DNA from: Anisodus tanguticus
Lineage: Eukaryota; Streptophyta; Magnoliopsida; Solanales; Solanaceae
Assembly (NCBI GenBank): GCA_034509755.1
Contig: CM067552.1
Coordinates: 18,906,753 to 18,970,752, forward strand
DNA length: 64,000 bases
Direction of reading: 5' to 3'
Notes under the pieces: model-generated
What the model saw: the letters and a program-made list of their open reading frames with translations, nothing else
What the model was told of the DNA's origin: nothing
The model's database searches: none
Shown here: piece by piece, positions 59,281 through 64,000 of the stretch
How positions within the stretch are numbered: the first letter of the stretch is position 1
How the letters are laid out: each line of letters opens with the position of its first letter
Position numbers and translations under genes: made by a program

Positions 59281-61036
59281 TAATTCACTAATTCACAATT
59301 GTAGTTTTCAATCATATTCAACTATTACAAGCCAAATACTTCTATGTTCTTCTCTTTGTCATTTCTACTTCATCTCACATGCACATCAGTCAAGGTGGAA
59401 AAAATGGTTCCATCAATATAAAAATTGGTTACATCAAAGGCTAGAAAAACACATTATAATAATTTAAAATGAGGACACAGTTGACTAGTCTGTTAGTTCT
59501 TGTATTAGCTTGAGCAAATATCATCAGACTTTAACTTTTCTTGATTGTTGTTTTTACAAAAAAACTATTGTGTTATTAGCTCTTTGTGTATGAAGAGCAT
59601 TTTATTTATGTTAATAGTTATAAACAATTAATACTCCCTTTTTTTTTTTAATTTCATCCTTAATAATTCAATAACCATTTAGATGCTCATGCCAGCAAAC
59701 TAAGAATAAAAGTAATTATGGCAAACCATTCACAATTGATTATTTAGATATTACTCTTTATGCACCACAACATAAGCTCCATCCTAATATTTGTGACATG
59801 CAAGCTGGAAATAGACTCAAATTACAGTTTGCATCAACGGAAATTAACATCCCACTAACCAAACAACAGATGTCCTTTTTTGCGGATCAGTTACACGATA
59901 GCAAAATGTCTTTAATTGACCATTTCACTTGTGCCCTCCCCCTCTCCATCCCAGGTTAGTAGGTAAGGTCAGATAACTAGCTCCCCACAAAATATAAGGG
60001 CTCAACTTGGTTGGCCCAGCTGACTCTGTACTAATTTCTTGTTGAATTTTTGAATTCTTGAAAGAAGTCGTCTACTGAAACTTGATTGACTTCTTCACAG
60101 AATCACAATCTTATGCCAACCAAACTTATATTTCTAATACGTTTTTTCTTCCCCTTGCTGAAATATGTCAAGAAGCAATTTTGTTTAAACCACAGAAAAA
60201 AACCCTCATCTTTAAGACCATATTTGCCTTTGTTTCTGTTTGAGGTTATTCCAATGAATATAATAAACCCTGTGGTAAAAGTCACTCTTTCGCACATGCT
60301 CAAAGTGACAAAGAAAGGTACTTCTGTAACTGCTCTTTGGAGCCAAAAAGAGATTTGCTTTCAACAAGTCTGGCATAGTAAGCCGTGCAGAACCATAAAA
60401 TCAACAGTCTTAGATAATAAATCTTGATACCTACAACCTCAAAATGAAAAAAACTAAACGTCAATTTTGAGGTAAACTGTTGCCAAGAAACTGTGTGGAT
60501 GGTTTGGTCAGTAATATAACAAAACTGGAGCAGGCATTAAGCTATCAAGTAAATAAAAGTAATAGCCAAGCCAAAAGGCAAAAGCCATAAAAATGAAGTT
60601 ACACAAGTGAAAACTGGGTCGGAGAACTGAATTAAACTTTAATTTTCAGTTGACTTTAAGCAGCTTATTGGATTTAAATCAGATGACACACAACCCAAAT
60701 GTTAGAAGCTAATTTGAAAAGATGCTGGTAATGCGAGAGACTTTTACAACATATTGAGATAGAATTTGCAGCACTCATTCAATAATCTATCTCTGTATCA
60801 CTATAAAGAAATACTGAAATATGACCCATGCTTCGATGAATCAACTACTATATTTTGGTTCAGTAATGCCACAATATTTTGGTGAATATCAAGTAAATAA
60901 CCTAAATTCATATCCTAGTTGAGTTTAAGAAGACTACTGCTAATAAATTTCACGTTAGCAGTTACAGTCAAGAGCGAGTCAAAGATTAAATAACCTGAAG
61001 AATAAACAGCTAACAATATAAGTGATTAAATAGTGT

Positions 61037-61135
61037 ATGCAACAACAACGAACCTCAATACCAAATTAGTTGGAGTCTGCTATATGGATCATCAACTTCC
61101 ATTTCGACCATTTTATTCCAAATGTGAGCATAAAT
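61037..61135 (-). repeat. LINE 3'-end fragment (RTE-like)
   Basis: ACAACAACGAACCTCAATACC, then AAATTAGTTGG and GTCTGCTATATGGATCATC, resembles the 3' end with TTG tail of a LINE common in nightshades, on the minus strand. A related short piece lies near 61411-61440. The family name is from memory and uncertain. Confidence 0.4.
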
Positions 61136-61228
61136 TTCACAATCGAAAATCAAACATGGCACGTCGACATTCTAGCTAAGAAATCGGTAAGATTTTATTC
61201 CAGATTTCACAATAGAGAGGGAATATAC

Positions 61229-61306
61229 CTTCTTGTAAAGTGACTCTCTTGAAGGCATTTTGGTGTAGGTCATGGATCCCCTTCTATTAAATGAAGTTTT
61301 CGCCTT
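61229..61306 (-). pseudogene. MPB2C: MPB2C remnant, exon with RRGSMTYTKMPSRESLYKK
   Basis: 26 in-frame codons lie between a CAG acceptor (61307-61309) and an AAGAAG-GTATAT donor. The basic, serine-rich motif is highly diagnostic of the family. It is in phase with the coiled-coil exon. The preceding acidic/hydrophobic segment that should end exon 1 is not found. Confidence 0.85.
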
Positions 61307-61607
61307 CTGATCCTATTAAATTCAAGGTGAAATTTTTAAATTTTACAATATGAGGAGAATGACCGGCATTTATTTCCAGGGCAAATAAATGAAGAAATCA
61401 CTCAATTAATGAACTACTCTCAATACTAAATTTAGTTGGGGTGCATCCAATTCAAGGCAAAAATGGAAGTTAACAAAAAAGGGGAATCTTTGGGTACATT
61501 TTACAGAAGAAATTCAAGAAAGCCACTATAGAGTACTGAAAAGCCAACAACTTGGATCTGACCCATTCCCAAATGCGCCACTGTTGCTGCTGCTGTGGCT
61601 CATACAT

Positions 61608-62761
61608 TGTTGGAAATGACTTCAAATGTTCTGATTTTGGGAAGTAGACTTGAAACTGCTCTGATTTTGCTCTGCCTTCAACTAATGACTTCCCCTTTTA
61701 AAACAAGTTCCGTTCAAAAATTAATAAAATCGGTATTGATTATTGATTGACTATTTTATTGGGTGAATATCCCTATCCTTGTTATCAGAAATTGAATTTT
61801 TATTATTATCTATCTCACACACGTGATACTATATGAAACTTATTTTGTCTCACAAAAGTATTATCCAGTTTTTATAACTTTTGGTCCACTTTTTGTGAGA
61901 TTTCAATTGTGTGACGCATATAATAAAAAAAAATCAAAACTTATAATATATAATATATTTATGTAACTAGTTTATTGACTCGCGCTTTATACGGTCATAT
62001 TTTTCTTTTTGTAAATTTGGTTAATATAAAAGAAAGATAGATTTTTCATACCCCACATTGTGGAATTTCACTGGGTATGTTATTATTGTTGTAAAAGAAA
62101 GATAGATTTTGTAATATCAAAAATGAAAAAGAAAAAAGAAAAAATACTAATTATTTTTTAAAAAAAACAAATGTATAAGGAAAACGATACATATGGAAAA
62201 TATAAAGAGGAAAAATAAATTTATGAATCCCCTCTTCCATCAAAGGAAGCTAATGGAATGACATTATAAAAGCATGAATCTTGCTCGATCTACGGCAACG
62301 TCCCGTGGTTTGGCAGAATAGACACTTCCAAGGATAGTCTACACACAAACCCAATCCCGTTTTCTTAGGGTTATGGTGGCACTATGTTGAAATTGACTTC
62401 CCCTCCCCTTCAACCTGCCCCAACTCCCTATATTATCAAATAGAAGATGTCCCTTCATGGCCGGCGTTTTCAGTATGAAGCCGAAGGCGAGGGTTTCCAG
62501 GCCCCCTTCTCTAGCAACATAAATTTATATTTTGAAAAATCCAATGAGAAATAAAAGATGTATTAATTTAACAGTACGAAAATTTTCAAAAAGCAAATAT
62601 TTAATTTAAGACAAACTTAAAAAAAATATATAAAAGCCAAATGTAGTAAGGGAAACATTGCACTTACTTGAGATTTCACTGGTTAGATTTCACAGGGAAA
62701 GACACAATGAAAAAAATAAAACAGGAAACAAATTTACAACAACAACAACATACCCAGTCGG
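61608..62761. other. No gene; AT-rich upstream flank
   Basis: Upstream of the MPB2C remnant. It holds a 46-bp retroposed scrap (62046-62091) and, near 62741-62757, a CAACAACAACAACATACCC tail of the same sort. The GC-richer part 62280-62510 has no frame I can support. Confidence 0.35.
62046..62091 (+). mobile_element. 46-bp truncated retroposon with 19-bp target duplication
   Basis: Between two copies of TAAAAGAAAGATAGATTTT (62027-62045 and 62092-62110) sits a short insert. It reads ACCCCACATTGTGGAATTTC, then ACTGGGTATG, and ends in TTATTATTGTTG. The TTG tail and long duplication indicate target-primed insertion of a severely 5'-truncated SINE or LINE. Confidence 0.7.
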
Positions 62762-64000
62762 TAGGGCTGGCAATGGATCGGAGGTGGATCGGGTGGAGCT
62801 CAATCCGCCTCCACCCGCCAACGATCCATCCACCACCCGACCCATCCATCACCCTATTTTTTTTAATCCACATCCAATCCACCCATCATCCACGGGTGAA
62901 TCGGGTGCTTCGCGGTTGTAAAATTCTGGAACCCAACACAATAAGCAGATTGTAAAATTCAACACCAAACTCCGTCCAATCCACTGTAAGAAACTGAAGG
63001 GCAATCCCTCTAAAAATCTCGTAGTCATATAAGATATGCAGTATTTTACAATAAAGAAATACTGAATCACAAATCCACAATATGAAGAATGAATAAGCCT
63101 TTAAGAAACTCAACTCTGGAGACCACTGAACTCTGTCTTCTAAACTAAGACAAGAGCAAGGAGCAACTTTCTGAGAATGAAATAAACTAAACTAAAGACA
63201 TTATTTTTTGAGAAATAGCAGAAACTCTGATAAAACCAGTTATACACTTATTGAGAAATAGCAGAAACTCTGAAACACTACTGATAAAACCAGCTTAAAA
63301 CCATGTTGAAATCAATTTAACTCAGTGGACCGGAAAACTGATAGCAAAGTAGAATGAGTACTCCAAACATGCAACCAAAGAATTACATTTCACTTCTAAT
63401 AATACTAATAATTGAGTTTCTAATTAGCGACAATCTTAATAGACTAAAACTTTAAAATCCATCCGGTCTTCCGTCTTCATATCACATCATTGAAGATCCA
63501 TTCATTTTCTAAATCACATATACATGTCCTCTCCATCCCGCCGTTAATAAAATAAAAGCATATAAAAAACAAAACATTATTAAAACAAACATTATCGTAG
63601 GAAATAAATGTGATTAGTTTATCGAGTTAACATCAATGAATTCACTTGTAGTTGTAGAGCTTCCATCACCTCCCACATCGGCATCATCCAAAATAGTTGC
63701 ACATGTGTGTGCATTATCAAAAGAAGATTTTAAAAAAAATCCACCCGAACTCATAAATTATCATCATATCAATTTTAAAAAAAACGGTTCAAGTGAGTGT
63801 AAATCAAAAATATATATTACCTGAATACTCTCCAAGGATCCAATTTTGCATGCACATAAGTGCTTCCACTGTATCGGTATGAAGGCTCGAACGATGGGGA
63901 CTAACCACCCTACCGCCCATACTAAAAGCACTCTCAGAAGCTATTGTTGATGCAGGTATTGCTAATATATCTTTAGCAATTTTTCTCAAAGTTGGATACT
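62762..64000 (-). mobile_element. hAT transposon, terminus and 3' part
   Basis: TAGGGCTGGCAATGG at 62762 matches the usual hAT inverted-repeat style and is followed by GGATCGGGTGG / CCACCCGCC subterminal repeats in both senses. CCAGTCGG (62754-62761) would be the 8-bp target duplication. The transposase C-terminus on the minus strand (63821-64000) lies inside. The other end is beyond the window. Confidence 0.6.
63640..64000 (-). CDS. hAT transposase, C-terminal part (runs off right edge)
   Basis: The open exon 63821-64000 encodes YPTLRKIAKDILAIPAST, then SESAFSMGGRVVSPHRSSL and VEALMCMQNWI. This is the hAT C-terminal dimerisation domain of BED-finger/RICESLEEPER-like transposases. It ends at a good donor (TATTCAG-GTAATA). 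A terminal exon probably includes the acidic, serine-rich DDADVGGDGSSTTTSEFID with stop near 63631, but I cannot place its acceptor cleanly. The catalytic region and BED finger would be to the right. No stop or frameshift is seen in the visible exon. Confidence 0.75.

Larger units (their letters stand above)
56552..61607 (-). pseudogene. MPB2C: MPB2C-like microtubule-associated protein gene, decayed
   Basis: MPB2C is a plant coiled-coil protein bound to cortical microtubules, first found as a binding partner of a tobamovirus movement protein. Minus-strand pieces in order are: MYEPQQQQQ (61607-61581), then SGAFGNGSDPSCWL in another frame; the SFNRRGSMTYTKMPSRESLYKK exon (61229-61306); the coiled-coil exon (57761-58087); the KLADKKAAVERLEWEAM and ENDSRGSAEEYD exon (57064-57221); and the last exon (56552-56707) with LNEREMQKLEEAREAYIAA and a stop. 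Splice sites look good. The frame shift in exon 1, loss of its later part, and an exon 3 of 158 bp with a TGA indicate a pseudogene. Family recognition is from memory. Confidence 0.8.

Noticed and set aside
60086..60427. 113-codon plus-strand frame
   Set aside because: It lies opposite the MPB2C intron, with no recognisable domain and AT-rich random composition.
62280..62510. Possible organelle DNA insertion or upstream exon
   Set aside because: Slightly GC-richer, but I could not match it to any plastid or mitochondrial gene or a spliced frame.
1..64000. CRISPR arrays, rRNA or functional tRNA genes
   Set aside because: None seen. The tRNA-like boxes at 58425-58470 belong to the SINE, and short repeats at 52979-53200 are LTR subrepeats.

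Overview
The window reads as intergenic DNA from a large, repeat-rich plant nuclear genome. A nightshade (Solanaceae) is the best guess, from a tRNA-derived SINE of the Solanaceae type, a gene remnant close to tobacco MPB2C, and several Ty3-type LTR families with initiator-Met primer sites. No intact host gene, rRNA or tRNA gene is visible. All assignments rest on reading the sequence and on remembered family features; no database search was run.

Layout. Bases 1-651 and 11104-11853 are two halves of an old LTR split by element E1 (652-11103, plus strand, target duplication GATTC). E1 carries its own nested solo LTR (4240-5538). A minus-strand solo LTR lies at 12495-15271 (duplication GTCTC). 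A terminal-inverted-repeat element with a G-rich tandem core follows at 15767-17015. E2 (17690-26252, minus strand, duplication TAATT) encloses an antisense gene remnant resembling the plant putative transposon protein family. From 26253 to 56114 the elements form a nest. A Tat-like LTR and gag start (26253-27202) is interrupted by E5 (27203-34592), whose LTR holds a 4.3 kb solo LTR (27782-32061). E5 gag is interrupted by E3 (34593-56114). The 3' LTR of E3 contains E4 (42665-51892, duplication CATGG) and a scrambled patch with a reverse-transcriptase fragment and a minus-strand LTR (51945-55500).

E1 and E4 belong to one non-autonomous family. They have 2.2-2.3 kb LTRs, a gag-like reading frame ending in CCHC zinc knuckles, and a 3.3 kb purine-rich domain without recognisable protease, reverse transcriptase, RNase H or integrase. 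Their LTR 3' halves, primer site and leader match those of E5, which carries a conventional Ty3 gag, so E5-type elements are plausible helpers. In all five leaders a short hairpin with an 8-nt loop, mostly palindromic or one change from a palindrome, lies about 55-75 nt after the primer site. It looks like a retroviral-style RNA dimerisation or packaging signal.

The right end (56115-64000) is gene-proximal. It holds a decayed minus-strand MPB2C gene with recognisable exons, a lost part of exon 1 and a frame-breaking deletion in exon 3. Its long first intron carries a SINE and a Stowaway-like MITE. The end of a hAT transposon, with the C-terminal dimerisation domain of its transposase, runs off the right edge.
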